Positions 8,645 through 18,424 of a stretch of DNA of 64,000 nt are shown in pieces. The stretch's first letter is position 1. Each line of letters begins with the position of its first letter. Made by a program: the position numbers and the translations under genes. This DNA is from Candidatus Leptofilum proximum. Lineage in GTDB: Bacteria > Chloroflexota > Anaerolineae > Promineifilales > Promineifilaceae. The stretch covers positions 5,146,001 to 5,210,000 of the forward strand of contig JADJXK010000002.1 in assembly GCA_016710325.1 (NCBI GenBank), read 5' to 3'. The notes beneath the pieces were generated by a model. It saw only the letters and a list, made by a program, of their open reading frames with translations. It had not been told where the DNA came from and did no database searches.

Positions 8645-8747
8645 TGTCATGCTGAGGTCCTCCGAAGCATCCCTCTAAACTGAAACAGCCGAAACCTGGC
8701 TGAGGCCGTAGGGATTCTTCGCTCCGAAGACTCCGCTCAGAATGACA
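8645..8747. repeat. class B palindromic repeat
   Basis: It starts TGTCATGCTGAGGTCCTCCG and ends GCTCAGAATGACA. The core has an AGGGATTCTTCGCTCCG arm, a variant of the element at 7541 and the closest relative of those at 52742-53140. It lies in the noncoding stretch 8576-9043. Confidence 0.8.
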
Positions 8748-8853
8748 CGTCACTTACCTGATTATTTTCTTAAACACTAAGAACGTGGGAACGCCGTCTG
8801 GAACGCTCTTGTTCGTTAAGAAAATAACCGGGGAATCCCTTGTAACCTCCGCA

Positions 8854-8948
8854 TGTCATTTCGAGGTCCTCCGAGAAATCCCTCTAAACTTCGGAGCCTT
8901 TTAGGATCCGTGTTGTAACAGGGATTTCTCCCTCTGGTCGAAATGACA
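8854..8948. repeat. class B palindromic repeat
   Basis: It runs from TGTCATTTCGAGGTCCTCCG to GGTCGAAATGACA. The right flank TTGAGGGTATCTGGTGATTC matches the right flank of the copy at 7541, so the conserved unit is longer than the palindrome. It is the second copy in the 8576-9043 noncoding stretch. Confidence 0.8.
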
Positions 8949-8978
8949 GTTGAGGGTATCTGGTGATTCCCCTTAGAA

Positions 8979-9033
8979 AACCTCGCGGAGGTTCCTTTTA
9001 GGAGTGTCGCCATCGGGAAACCTCCGGGAGGTT
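8979..9033. repeat. pair of short palindromes
   Basis: AACCTCGCGGAGGTT (8979-8993) and AACCTCCGGGAGGTT (9019-9033) are near-identical 15-bp hairpins spaced 25 bp apart, at the 3' side of the minus-strand alcohol dehydrogenase gene. They could be terminator stems or a small repeat family; no T-run follows. Confidence 0.5.
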
Positions 9034-9043
9034 CGACTGATAA

Positions 9044-10213
9044 CTAAAAATCAACCGAACGGCCGTCAAAAGCATATTGAAACAGCTTCTCTACTTCATC
9101 TAGCTCGGGAATGCGGCGCGACATCAGCGTGTTGGTGTCGATGAGGACATGTTCGCAGAGGGTTTCCATGTGGGCCTCCAGCTCATCGGGTGTAATGCCA
9201 GCTTCTTGCAGCGAAGTGGGTAGGTCGAGCTGCCGCATCAGGCTGCGGGTGGCGTTGGCCAGCTTTGGCGCGGCGTCGGCTTCATCGCTGACGGCCAGGC
9301 CCACCATCGCCGCCAGGTCCGCGTAGCGCCCCGTGCCCCCATTGGCCACAAACTCAACGGTGTAGGGCAGGAAGATGGCGGTGATACGGCCGTGCGGAAT
9401 CGTCTTGAACAAAGCCCCGGCACTGTGCCCCATCGCGTGCGCCAGGGCAACCTGGCTGTTGCCCAGGGTAATCCCGGCAATCGAGGCAGCGTTGGCCATC
9501 TTTTCGCGGGCTTCTTCATCGTTGGGACCATCGGCCACGGCGCGGGGCAGGTAGGTAAACACCATGCGCGCCGCCTGCAGGCAGAGCCCGTCGGTGAAGT
9601 CGTTGGCCCAGGCGCAGCTGTACGCCTCGATGGCGTGGCTCAGCACGTCGATGCCCGTGTCGGCGGTGATGAAGGCGGGCAGGTTTTTGGTAAACATCGG
9701 GTCCACGATGGCGATGTCTGGCGTCGCTTCACGAGAGCCAAGGGTGAGTTTGCGCTTTTCGGCCGTATCGGTGAGCACAATGCCGTAGTTAGACTCAGAC
9801 CCGGTGCCTGCCGTGGTGGGGATACAGATGAGCCGTGCCTTGGCCCGCAGTCCCAAATCCTCCATCGGGTTGATGGATTCCGGTTCGATGCCCGGCCGCT
9901 CGTATAAAATCCACATCGCCTTGGCCGCGTCCATGCTGGAGCCGCCGCCTAACCCAATGATCCAGTCTGGTGCATAATCGAGCATGGCCTGCGCGCCGCG
10001 CTGCACGGTCTGCAAAGAGGGGTCTGGTTCCACCTCGGCAAACACCTGGCTGTCGATGTCGGCGTTGGCCAAAGATTTTTGTACCAATTCAGGAAAGCCC
10101 AGTCTGGCAATGTTGGCATCGGTGACAATGAAGGCGCGATTGCCTGGCAGCATTTCCAGCTGGCTGAGGGCGTCTTCGCCAAAGAAAAATTCAGGACATT
10201 TAAAGAACCACAT
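9044..10213 (-). CDS. iron-containing alcohol dehydrogenase
   Basis: 389 residues, the standard length for group III Fe-ADH. IIGLGGGSSMDAAKAMW is the NAD(P)-binding GGGSxxD motif. The metal ligands are visible in GIDVLSHAIEAYS (Asp and His), AHAMGHSAGA (His) and KTIPHGR (His). It reduces or oxidises alcohols or aldehydes in the cytoplasm; the substrate is undetermined. Nineteen bp separate it from the upstream SCP2-like gene, and both are minus strand, so co-transcription is likely. Confidence 0.9.
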   Translation of the reverse strand: MWFFKCPEFFFGEDALSQLEMLPGNRAFIVTDANIARLGFPELVQKSLANADIDSQVFAEVEPDPSLQTVQRGAQAMLDYAPDWIIGLGGGSSMDAAKAMWILYERPGIEPESINPMEDLGLRAKARLICIPTTAGTGSESNYGIVLTDTAEKRKLTLGSREATPDIAIVDPMFTKNLPAFITADTGIDVLSHAIEAYSCAWANDFTDGLCLQAARMVFTYLPRAVADGPNDEEAREKMANAASIAGITLGNSQVALAHAMGHSAGALFKTIPHGRITAIFLPYTVEFVANGGTGRYADLAAMVGLAVSDEADAAPKLANATRSLMRQLDLPTSLQEAGITPDELEAHMETLCEHVLIDTNTLMSRRIPELDEVEKLFQYAFDGRSVDF

Positions 10214-10232
10214 GGTGTACGGCCGTATCCTT

Positions 10233-10637
10233 TTACGCCTCTGGCCACTCCGTGTTAATGGTGGAACACGCTTCCACCAGCTCGATGGCCGCTTTGGGCG
10301 CTTTCATCACCTTCATCATCGGCCCTTTCAGCTTCAGACGGCGAGTGACGAGACCTTGAATCGGATCAATCTTCTTTTCCAGCACGCCGCGCCAGATCTT
10401 AACCGGGGCGCTCAGCTCAAAAACCGGCGACTTCTCGCTTTTGTCATTCACTTTGAAGGCATCGCGGCACTGGCCGTGCCACAGATCCATGTAGAGATAG
10501 GTGGTTTCTGCCCCATCTTCAACGATAAAGTAAAAATCCCCTTCCCAGTTTTTGGCGGCTTCAGCGTAGCCGGGGCTGGTATTGAGGGCCGCCATGGCGG
10601 CTTTTACCCATTCGTCGGTTCCAAATTGAATCCCCAT
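10233..10637 (-). CDS. SCP2 sterol-binding-domain protein
   Basis: 134 residues from the ATG at 10637 (MGIQFGTDEWVKAAM), with GGAGGG just upstream on the minus strand. The longer frame to 10706 lacks a ribosome site. The pattern resembles SCP2-like lipid-carrier proteins: FGTDEW start, a central beta-sheet (DFYFIVEDG, TTYLYMDLWHG), and a C-terminal RRLKLKGPMMKVMKAP helix. It is probably the first gene of a two-gene unit with the Fe-dependent alcohol dehydrogenase, suggesting a hydrophobic aldehyde or alcohol ligand (inference). Confidence 0.7.
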   Translation of the reverse strand: MGIQFGTDEWVKAAMAALNTSPGYAEAAKNWEGDFYFIVEDGAETTYLYMDLWHGQCRDAFKVNDKSEKSPVFELSAPVKIWRGVLEKKIDPIQGLVTRRLKLKGPMMKVMKAPKAAIELVEACSTINTEWPEA

Positions 10638-10708
10638 GTTTCCCTCCAGACGGTGGTATGGTGTTGGTTCGATAAAAATAGCTGTTTGAACGGTAAAAGA
10701 TAGCACAG

Positions 10709-12073
10709 CTATCTTTGATTTGCCAATTGTCCAGGCGCATTTACACCGGGCAAGGAAACTTCTGGTTCTGCTTCTACCGTGGCGTTGCTAACCTGATGCA
10801 GCGTGGTGATGAGGCCCAGCAGAAACCAGAAGGCCAGGCCGGTTTTTGATCCAAAAGCCAGGGCATCCCCGATGCCATAAACATGGTAGGCGAGCAGTCC
10901 GGCGGTCAGCCCCAGGGCATACGGCCGTACGTGCGTGTTGTGCCGTGCCGCTTGCCAGCCTAAGCCCAACACCAGGCCAATGATCGCCAGGTAAACGATG
11001 AGACCAGGAATGCCGATGTCTACGGCCGTATGCAAATAAAGGTTGTGCGCATGAACCACTTCATAGCCGGGATCGACGCCTAACGGATAGAGTCGCCGGA
11101 TGACGCGCCGGAAGCTGCCCAGGCCAATGCCGGTGAAGGGGAAATCCTGCACCGCCACAATTGTCCAGCGCCACACCTCTTGCCGGAAACCGAGAGAGCC
11201 AAAGGAACCAACGGCCGTTTCCTGCGCCGGATCCTGCCACAGTTCAACCAGGCGTTCCGGTCCAATCACCGCCAGGCCCGCCAGGCCCGCCAGCGTTAAG
11301 GCCCCCAACAGCAGGAGCAGGCGGCGCTGCGCCGGGCTGCCGGAGTGCTGGCTGAGCGCCCACAGCGCCACCAGCACATACACGGCCGCGGCACCGCCTA
11401 ACCAGCCGGAGCGAGATTGGGTGAGGAAGAGAACGGCCGTACCCAACAGGGCCAATCCCAGCCAGAGCCAGCGCGCCCATCCCACCTTCCATCGGCTTCC
11501 CAAAAGCACGGACCAGAGCAGGGGAAAATAAAACAGCAGGGTTCCGGCCGTCTGGTTAGGGTGGATGCCATCTCCTGGCTGCCCGGGCAAAGCCACAATC
11601 TGGTTAGGCAGGCGGCTGATGATGGGCGCCAGCAGCGCAATTTTGTTCAGCCAGCTGGCGTTGAGAATGCCCAGGGAAACAAAGCCAAGCCCCAAAACCC
11701 CAAAGACAAACAGGGCGATAGTCCATTGTTTTGCGGCCTGCACCGTCCGGTTCAGGTAACGCCACAGGAAGAGACCAAGCAGCACTCCAGCTGCCTTATC
11801 CAGCGTCAGGTCCGGGTCGGCGGTGACGAGAATGCTGATGCCTAAAATGAGGGCGAAAAGCAGCAGGGGAACATCAAGGGCAGAGGGGGTCTGAACAGGC
11901 CGCCAGCGGAACAGCACGGGAACCGTCTCGATGAAAATCAGGCCCAGCAGCGCCAGCAAGGTGCCCGGCACAAACCGGTTAGGAAAGAGTAAAAAGGGCA
12001 GACTGCCAGCCAGGATGAGCCCTTCGAGCAGCCAGATATGTTGTTGCCAGGCGGAGCGCCAACTAGTAAGCAC
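10709..12073 (-). CDS. O-antigen ligase/polymerase-family membrane protein
   Basis: 454 residues with about 11-12 membrane spans. The large loop before the last spans contains VVHAHNLYLHTAVDIGIPG, the H-N-x-x-L motif typical of Wzy_C/WaaL-type proteins. GTG start at 12073, overlapping the 3' end of the sugar-phosphate transferase gene by 11 bp, so the two are translationally coupled. It would polymerise or ligate lipid-linked glycan outside the membrane. A second protein of this class is at 17045-18424. One may be the polymerase and the other a ligase, but sequence alone does not say which. Confidence 0.8.
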   Translation of the reverse strand: MLTSWRSAWQQHIWLLEGLILAGSLPFLLFPNRFVPGTLLALLGLIFIETVPVLFRWRPVQTPSALDVPLLLFALILGISILVTADPDLTLDKAAGVLLGLFLWRYLNRTVQAAKQWTIALFVFGVLGLGFVSLGILNASWLNKIALLAPIISRLPNQIVALPGQPGDGIHPNQTAGTLLFYFPLLWSVLLGSRWKVGWARWLWLGLALLGTAVLFLTQSRSGWLGGAAAVYVLVALWALSQHSGSPAQRRLLLLLGALTLAGLAGLAVIGPERLVELWQDPAQETAVGSFGSLGFRQEVWRWTIVAVQDFPFTGIGLGSFRRVIRRLYPLGVDPGYEVVHAHNLYLHTAVDIGIPGLIVYLAIIGLVLGLGWQAARHNTHVRPYALGLTAGLLAYHVYGIGDALAFGSKTGLAFWFLLGLITTLHQVSNATVEAEPEVSLPGVNAPGQLANQR

Positions 12074-13475
12074 CCTTGCCTCGCAAAACCACCCACGGCG
12101 TTTTGAGCAAAATGTAGATGTCCATCCAGATGGAATAGTTTTGCACGTAGTAAAGGTCGTCTTCGGTATGCAGGTGGAGCGGTTTATCGGAACGGCCGTT
12201 CACCTGCCACCAGCCGGTCATACCCTGCGGTACGGCAAAACGTTTACGCTGCCACGGTTCGTACTGGTCCACCAGCCAGGGCAGCTCGGGGCGGGGGCCA
12301 ACCAGGCTCATATCGCCGAGCAGCACGTTGAACAATTGGGGCAGCTCGTCCAGGCTGGTGCGGCGCAGGAAACGGCCGATGCGGGTGACACGGGGGTCGT
12401 CGGGGCGCTTTTTGAAGAGAATACGGCCGTTTTCTGGGTTGATTTCCGTGATCTGCTCCCGGTGAGCTTCGGCATCGGGCACCATGGTGCGGAATTTAAA
12501 CATGTTGAAGATACGGCCGTTTTCCCCGACACGCTCCTGGCGAAAGACTATCGGACCTTTTGAATCGAGCTTAATAAATAGACTGATGATGGCCAGTATA
12601 GGCAGCAGCAGCATGACAGAGACAATGCCGAAGAAGAGATCAAAAATGCGTTTCACCAGACGCTGCACTTCGTTGAGTGCGGGGTCACGTAAGTTGATCA
12701 TAGGGATGCCGCCAAAGTCATCGACTGAGGCGCGGTATAAGGCCAGGCTGAAATAATCAGGGACGACCCGTACGTGAACGGGTAAATCGTGGAGCGTAAC
12801 GGTTAATTTGTTAATCTGACCATAGGCGCGTTGCGGCAAAGCCACAACGACATCTTGAATGTTGTACTTTTCTACGACCTGGCGGGCGCTGCCCACACCG
12901 CCCAAAATAGGCAAACCATCTCCCTTTTTTGCCAGGTCGTCGTCCAGGTACCCCACCAGGTTTAGCCCAGTCCATTGGTAGTCCTGCATCATTTGGCCCA
13001 CGCTGCGACCGGTTCTGCCCGCACCAACAATCAAGACGCGCCGTTCTCGCGAGGGGCTGCGCCAGAAATTGAAGCCTAAACGAAGAAAAACCCGCCAGCT
13101 GAGAATAAAAACGGTGTTGATAAAGACGAAGGTTGCAAATAACCAGCGAGAAAACTCCCGGTAACCCAGGTAAAGAATGCCGGCACAAATAAGAGAAGCG
13201 ACCGCTTCAGCTATGACAATCGTTTGAATTTCGTCTGTAATTTTGTAAATTCTTTTGGGATCGTAAACAGATGAGAGCAGGAAGGTCATCACCCAAACTG
13301 CAGGAATAATGAGGTAAAGCGCTTGAGAGAGAACAATTTGATCGACGGGAACAAGATAGGGGAATTGGGGGAGGAACGGCCGTATGATTACCGCCAGGGT
13401 TAAGGCCAAAAACGTTAAAACGGCATCTGAACCCATAGAAAATATCGCGTAGTTAATACTAAATCGCCGCAGCAT
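12063..13475 (-). CDS. undecaprenyl-phosphate sugar phosphotransferase (initiating PGT)
   Basis: 470 residues from the ATG at 13475 (MLRRFSINYAIF); an in-frame start at 13514 is possible. Four N-terminal spans (about 10-115) precede a Rossmann CoA_binding_3 domain (VLIVGAGRTGRSV, about 135). A re-entrant hydrophobic helix (about 270-295) leads into the bacterial sugar-transferase domain: FRQERVGENGRIF, FKFRTM, GRFLRRTSLDELPQL and GPRPELP. It transfers a hexose-1-phosphate to the undecaprenyl carrier to begin glycan repeat-unit assembly. It is downstream of the glycosyltransferase block and coupled to the ligase gene. Confidence 0.9.
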   Translation of the reverse strand: MLRRFSINYAIFSMGSDAVLTFLALTLAVIIRPFLPQFPYLVPVDQIVLSQALYLIIPAVWVMTFLLSSVYDPKRIYKITDEIQTIVIAEAVASLICAGILYLGYREFSRWLFATFVFINTVFILSWRVFLRLGFNFWRSPSRERRVLIVGAGRTGRSVGQMMQDYQWTGLNLVGYLDDDLAKKGDGLPILGGVGSARQVVEKYNIQDVVVALPQRAYGQINKLTVTLHDLPVHVRVVPDYFSLALYRASVDDFGGIPMINLRDPALNEVQRLVKRIFDLFFGIVSVMLLLPILAIISLFIKLDSKGPIVFRQERVGENGRIFNMFKFRTMVPDAEAHREQITEINPENGRILFKKRPDDPRVTRIGRFLRRTSLDELPQLFNVLLGDMSLVGPRPELPWLVDQYEPWQRKRFAVPQGMTGWWQVNGRSDKPLHLHTEDDLYYVQNYSIWMDIYILLKTPWVVLRGKGAY

Positions 13476-13684
13476 AATCGGCCCCTTCTTATAATCAGTA
13501 GCAAGAATACCCACTTGAGTCTATGTAGAAAATGAAATAGTGGATAGGACACACAAAAACCTCATGCTCGTGAGAAGCACAACATTACTTAAACAACAGA
13601 ATTATAGCGTCAAACTTGTGTGACGCAATTTGCTCAACAGCGAAAAAACCTGGCAAATAGGAGTCAACTCTTAAAAAACTAAAA

Positions 13685-14854
13685 TCAATTTTTCAGGAGT
13701 TCCCAGTATAAATCTTCTGTTTGTTCCACCATTTGAGCGATGCTGTGTTTTTCTTTTACCAGTTCTCGACCTCGCCTACCAAATTCAATTCTTTTTGCTT
13801 CATTTCTTAATAGATTAGTTACAGACTGTGCCAACTCTAAGTGCAGATCGGGCGAGATAGGAACGAGAAAACCTGTTTCACCATGTTTAACGACATCTCG
13901 ACTTCCAACCACATCAGTGGCAATTACTGGTAAGGCAAGAGCCATTGCTTCCAGTATGGTATACGGTAACCCTTCAAAAACTGATGCAAGTATAAAAATA
14001 TCAAACGTGTTCATGATGTCTTTGATGTTATTTCGAAAGCCCAAGAAGGAGATCGCACCAAACACGTCTAAATCTTTAGCTAACCTTTCGGCGTCCTCTC
14101 GCAATTCTCCTTCCCCGCACCAAAGAAAGCAGACGTCTGGCATTGCCTGGTGAATGTGGGCAAAAATATGCACCAAGGCTAACGGATTTTTTTGAGGAAT
14201 GTAGCGAGAGACAGTTCCAACTACCAAGGAATCGGCTGGAATACCAAGTTTGGTTTTTGTACAGTGCTTGGCTTCCTTATCAGGTTCAAAATCCTGAATG
14301 CTGATTGCATTTGGTATTAGGACGAGTTTTTTGGGAGGTATTACTTTACGCCTGACCGCCTGCTCGCCTTCCCCTGGTGAGACTGCAATCAATTTATCCG
14401 TTAACTTTCCGGCTATCTGTTCTAATAGTAAGTAGAACTTTTCCTTTGCCGGGCTGCTTGCGTCTAAAAAGTAGAAGCCGTTTGGGGTATAGACAGTAGG
14501 AACCTTATTAAGCTTTGCAGCAATACGGCCAAGAAACCCGGCCTTTGAGCTGTGAACGTGAACTAAATCATACTGCTTTTGATGAATTAAACGGGTTAAT
14601 GTCCACAGGCTTTTCAAGTCAGAAAATGGCTGAATTTCCCGTGACATATCTACATAGTGATGGGGGATGCCAATTTTGCTCAGTTCCTCTACAAAGCTAG
14701 TGTCGTCGATGCTGGTATGACGAATTTTTGGAGCTGCTACTTCGACCTGAAAGTAGTTGTTATTTAAATTCGCAGCGAGAGAAAGTAGGTGGCGCCTGGT
14801 TCCCCCAACTGTTGCCTCTAGTACATGAAGAATTTTTTTTCTGGTCATATGCAT
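13685..14854 (-). CDS. GT4-family glycosyltransferase
   Basis: 389 residues, GT-B fold. The N-terminus ILHVLEATVGGTRRHLLSL is the acceptor-side G-G-x-x-x-H loop. GTVSRYIPQKNP starts the donor domain, and FEGLPYTILEAMALALPVIA is the E-x7-E donor-binding motif of GT4. It adds a sugar, using a nucleotide-sugar donor, to the growing lipid-linked unit in the cytoplasm. ATG at 14854 or 14848. The 13476-13684 gap upstream of the phosphotransferase is A+T-rich and shows no feature. Confidence 0.85.
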   Translation of the reverse strand: MHMTRKKILHVLEATVGGTRRHLLSLAANLNNNYFQVEVAAPKIRHTSIDDTSFVEELSKIGIPHHYVDMSREIQPFSDLKSLWTLTRLIHQKQYDLVHVHSSKAGFLGRIAAKLNKVPTVYTPNGFYFLDASSPAKEKFYLLLEQIAGKLTDKLIAVSPGEGEQAVRRKVIPPKKLVLIPNAISIQDFEPDKEAKHCTKTKLGIPADSLVVGTVSRYIPQKNPLALVHIFAHIHQAMPDVCFLWCGEGELREDAERLAKDLDVFGAISFLGFRNNIKDIMNTFDIFILASVFEGLPYTILEAMALALPVIATDVVGSRDVVKHGETGFLVPISPDLHLELAQSVTNLLRNEAKRIEFGRRGRELVKEKHSIAQMVEQTEDLYWELLKN

Positions 14855-14893
14855 TTTTATATCAAACTGGCATACGCTCGTACTGGTGAGATC

Positions 14894-15919
14894 TTACTTT
14901 CTCTTATAGTGGGTCCTGGTAGATTCTACCTCCAGAGGATGAACTTTAAACAAGAAAGGCGAGGAGTGTTTAGAACGGAATTGCATCTGTCGCCGTTGTC
15001 TTAATGCTCTTGGAACAGTTTTTTGCAGAGCTTTGGTAAGGGCAAATAACAGCTTTGGATGGAGCAGTAAGTAGCCCCAGATCAAAATCTCTTGTCTTAT
15101 AAACCACCAGAGGTTCTTTAGCACGAGTGAGAGACTGGCGTTTTTTATCAGCATTAAATAACGATTCTTGAGAGTATGTACCTTGAAAACCATTGGTTTT
15201 TTAAAAAATGCAGAAGGACTGCTTCCTCCTCGATGATGTTCGACAACGGCCGTAGGCACGTATACGCAGCGCCATCCTTTGTTTTGCAGCCGCCAGCCTA
15301 AATCTCCATCTTCATAGTAGGCAAAAAAATCTTCATCCCAGACTTTACCGTTGCCAGCCACTGTTTCCAAAGCCGAACGACGATAAAAAGCGGCGGCGCC
15401 ACAGGGAGCAAAAAGATAGGCGTACTCGTCGTATTGTCCTTCATCTTCAAGAAAGTAGCCCCGATCCCTTAAAGTGAAATCTTTTTGCAGCATAAGCCCA
15501 GCAGAGTCTATACGTCTTTTCGTTTGAGTGTTGTCGAGAAACGGCCGTAATAACTTTGCAGAGGCCATGCCAATATCTGGAGCAGTTTGTGCCGCTTTGA
15601 CTAAAAGCTCGATACTGTCAGAGGAAAACACAGTGTCGTTGTTGGCAAACATCACAAAATTTCCAGTTGAAACAAGATAACCTTCGTTATTTCCCCCGCA
15701 AAACCCGAAATTTTTTTCTAGCTCAACCAGCTTAATATTGGGGAAGTTCTGCTGTAGGTATTTAATAGAGTCATCGTTAGAGGCGTTGTCAACCACAATG
15801 ATTTCTAAATGTGAGTACGTTTGTTCGGAAAGAGACTCGATACATCTAGCTAGGTAGTGATTATGCATGCCATTATAGTTTAATACAATGACGCTGGTAA
15901 GCTCTCGATCTTGGTCCAT
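14894..15919 (-). CDS. GT2-family glycosyltransferase
   Basis: 341 residues, GT-A fold of the WbbL/rhamnosyltransferase type. Motifs are SVIVLNYNG at the N-terminus, VVDNASND, the metal-binding FANNDT (D-x-D equivalent), and a C-terminal EDGDLGWRLQNKGW motif with the catalytic-base acidic residues. A hydrophobic stretch near 265-290 could give membrane association. It lies 53 bp downstream of the next GT4 gene in the same direction. Confidence 0.85.
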   Translation of the reverse strand: MDQDRELTSVIVLNYNGMHNHYLARCIESLSEQTYSHLEIIVVDNASNDDSIKYLQQNFPNIKLVELEKNFGFCGGNNEGYLVSTGNFVMFANNDTVFSSDSIELLVKAAQTAPDIGMASAKLLRPFLDNTQTKRRIDSAGLMLQKDFTLRDRGYFLEDEGQYDEYAYLFAPCGAAAFYRRSALETVAGNGKVWDEDFFAYYEDGDLGWRLQNKGWRCVYVPTAVVEHHRGGSSPSAFFKKPMVFKVHTLKNRYLMLIKNASLSLVLKNLWWFIRQEILIWGYLLLHPKLLFALTKALQKTVPRALRQRRQMQFRSKHSSPFLFKVHPLEVESTRTHYKRK

Positions 15920-15972
15920 GAAGTGATTCGGATTAATTAGATAAAACAGGGCTGAAATAGTAAAAAAGATGA

Positions 15973-17064
15973 TTAACGACCACTAAAACTGCCAATGAGA
16001 ACGATCATTTGTTCCAAAAACTGTCTTTCAGAGAAGAGTTCTATGGCTCTTTTCCTTCCCGCGCTACCTAACCGATGACGCAAGCTCTCATCTTTAGACA
16101 ATTGAATTATTTTATCGGCATAAGCTTCAATATCATTAGGAGATACCAAGTAACCACAACTCTCATCAACTACTTCGGGAACCCCGTCAACTTTCGCTGC
16201 AACTATAGGACATTCCGCTGCCATTGCTTCGATAAGCACTCGACCAAAAGCTTCAGTATCGGATGTAAGGACGAATACATCTATTTGATTATAGAATTCT
16301 GGCATGCACTCAACATAACCTAACATAACAATAGTGTCATTGAGCGACAGTTTTTTGATTAAAGCATTAACCTGCTCATATAACTCTCCCTCTCCTGCAA
16401 CTACCGCTTTCAAGTTATGGACTTGTTTTTTAGCTGCTGCAATGGCACTAATAAATCGATCAGGACGCTTGATTTTTACCAGTTGTCCAGCAAATCCAAT
16501 CACAATGTGATTTCTTTTAACCGCTTTAGAGTTCTTAGTTTCTGGAACATCAATTCCGTTATAAATAACATGCCAACTAGCTAGCAATTTTGAACTATAT
16601 GCCATCATAGTTGCCTTTGAGTTAAAAACGGTATTTTGTGAAAAGGCTCGAAACAACCAGGAAAAAAATTTTCGCGCCAGGGTATACCCTGGTTTAATTT
16701 CGTGAATATGCCATAGACAGGGAACTCGGGCCAGTTTTGCAGCAAAAGGTCCGTAGAGCCCATCAACCGTGTTATTGACTACCAAGTCTATATCGTTCCT
16801 CCAAATCCATATAGCTAGGTATAACACAACAAAAGGCCATAGAAGAACAAAACGAATTAAGTGAAAGGGGTTTCTCTGGAGTCGGGGTAACAGTTTGATT
16901 TTGACTGGTACAGAGCGTTTGGTTAACTCCCTTACCAACGGCCCATCATCAGGACAAATGACAACGCATGTGTATTCATTTTCACGAAGTGATGTTGCCA
17001 ACGACAACAATGTGCGTTCTGCCCCATCCATATTGGCTGTGTGACTAATGAGTAATACGATCAT
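15973..17064 (-). CDS. GT4-family glycosyltransferase
   Basis: 363 residues. LISHTANMDGAERTLLSL is the N-terminal GT4 acceptor loop. IGFAGQLVKIKRPDRFI opens the donor domain, and SDTEAFGRVLIEAMAAECPIVA holds the E-x7-E motif. The ATG overlaps the 3' end of the Wzy gene (17045-17064), implying coupling. A hydrophobic helix at about 70-90 may bind the membrane. Donor and acceptor sugars cannot be read from sequence. Confidence 0.85.
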   Translation of the reverse strand: MIVLLISHTANMDGAERTLLSLATSLRENEYTCVVICPDDGPLVRELTKRSVPVKIKLLPRLQRNPFHLIRFVLLWPFVVLYLAIWIWRNDIDLVVNNTVDGLYGPFAAKLARVPCLWHIHEIKPGYTLARKFFSWLFRAFSQNTVFNSKATMMAYSSKLLASWHVIYNGIDVPETKNSKAVKRNHIVIGFAGQLVKIKRPDRFISAIAAAKKQVHNLKAVVAGEGELYEQVNALIKKLSLNDTIVMLGYVECMPEFYNQIDVFVLTSDTEAFGRVLIEAMAAECPIVAAKVDGVPEVVDESCGYLVSPNDIEAYADKIIQLSKDESLRHRLGSAGRKRAIELFSERQFLEQMIVLIGSFSGR

Positions 17065-18424
17065 AATTGTTGGCTGACAACGAGTTAAATCGTGGCAAGC
17101 TAAATAATATCCCCGAAAAAATCCAAAGAATATTTCGAGAAGGGTTTAATTCGATATACTCTCCAAAAAAAAGGAGCACAATGAACGCTACAAAAGATGT
17201 AGTAAATACGATAGCTAATCTCTTTAAATCTCCATAGAGTATCATAGAAAGTGTTATACCGTGTAGAAATATCGTTGAAAGTAACCAGAAGAAAAGGAAA
17301 AGACCAACCCAGCCTGTTTCCAATACTACTTTTAAATATGTGTTGTCTGTTGTTATGATTGTTGGGATTGTTGCATTATACCTCAAGCTAGCCGCGCCGC
17401 TCATGCCTACTCCCACACCATAAGGGTTATCTTTAACAACTGTCCAAATGCCAGTCCATGTTCGAACGCGATCTAAAATTGATGCATCTTGTAGTGGAGT
17501 GGCGAGTGAGGCTATTCTTTCGTTGAGTGCTGGATTTTCTAAGTAAGGAGAGATTGCTAATATTAAGCGAGGGAACCACAAAATACTTGTAACAACCAGT
17601 AGCAAAATTACGGGAAAAAGCAATCTAAGTATTTTTTTATGCCAGAATAGCCTTACTGCCGCTATAAAAACTGCAACAGAGGTTGCAAACCATGCTGCTC
17701 TTACAAAGGTAAAGAGTAGCGCCACGACCATAGGAACTAAGGCAAACAATCTCCTTTGGCTCGGACATTTAAACAATATCACAGTTGAGAGTGTAGAAAT
17801 AGCAAGGGTAAGATAGAAGCCCAAGTCAACAGCACTACCCAACGTAGACATAAGACGATAACGTCCTGTTCCTGCAATCATCATTGTGGCAGACAACTGT
17901 TGAATCCATACCAGCTCTATAGCTGTATAGCCACGTATTAATTGAACCAACCCATATAACGAAATGAGGAAAGCCGTTATCCAAAACACTCGGAGAAAAC
18001 GCCAAATTTGATTTACTTGTTCAAAGGCATAAAAACCCAAGAAGTGAAGCAGTATTCCGCTCGCTAAAAACCGCCACCCTAGCAACCCTTGTGTTATAGA
18101 AGCAAGTAAAGGATTAAACGCTGTAACTAAGGCAAAAGAAGTGAATACGACAATCGCCGGTGTTGATTTGGAGTATGGCAAACGACGGGAGCGACTCAAC
18201 CTTTTAAGTAGTACGGCACCCAACAAACCGAAACACGAAAGATCGTAAACAATCGTGACTAACGTATCTGAAAAAGGCAAGTAGCGCTTTAAATGCCCAG
18301 TAAACGCGCCAAAGAAAAGTACTAGCCATATCGCTACTTCTACTTTCGAATAGGGAAACTTGAGAGGAAGCGTAAATTTTTTAGCGGGATACTGTTTAGG
18401 TTGAGGGACGGACGTGGAATTCAT
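17045..18424 (-). CDS. wzy: O-antigen polymerase-like protein (Wzy)
   Basis: 459 residues with about 11-12 membrane spans and a large periplasmic-type loop after span 9, containing RVRTWTGIWTVVKDNPYGVGVG, then TTDNTYLKVVLETGWVG. This H/D-N-x-x-L plus G-W-x-G pattern is the Wzy_C signature with Asp instead of His. It lies inside the glycosyltransferase block next to Wzx, so it is the better candidate for the repeat-unit polymerase. It overlaps the 18421 gene by 4 bp (ATGA type). Confidence 0.8.
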   Translation of the reverse strand: MNSTSVPQPKQYPAKKFTLPLKFPYSKVEVAIWLVLFFGAFTGHLKRYLPFSDTLVTIVYDLSCFGLLGAVLLKRLSRSRRLPYSKSTPAIVVFTSFALVTAFNPLLASITQGLLGWRFLASGILLHFLGFYAFEQVNQIWRFLRVFWITAFLISLYGLVQLIRGYTAIELVWIQQLSATMMIAGTGRYRLMSTLGSAVDLGFYLTLAISTLSTVILFKCPSQRRLFALVPMVVALLFTFVRAAWFATSVAVFIAAVRLFWHKKILRLLFPVILLLVVTSILWFPRLILAISPYLENPALNERIASLATPLQDASILDRVRTWTGIWTVVKDNPYGVGVGMSGAASLRYNATIPTIITTDNTYLKVVLETGWVGLFLFFWLLSTIFLHGITLSMILYGDLKRLAIVFTTSFVAFIVLLFFGEYIELNPSRNILWIFSGILFSLPRFNSLSANNYDRITH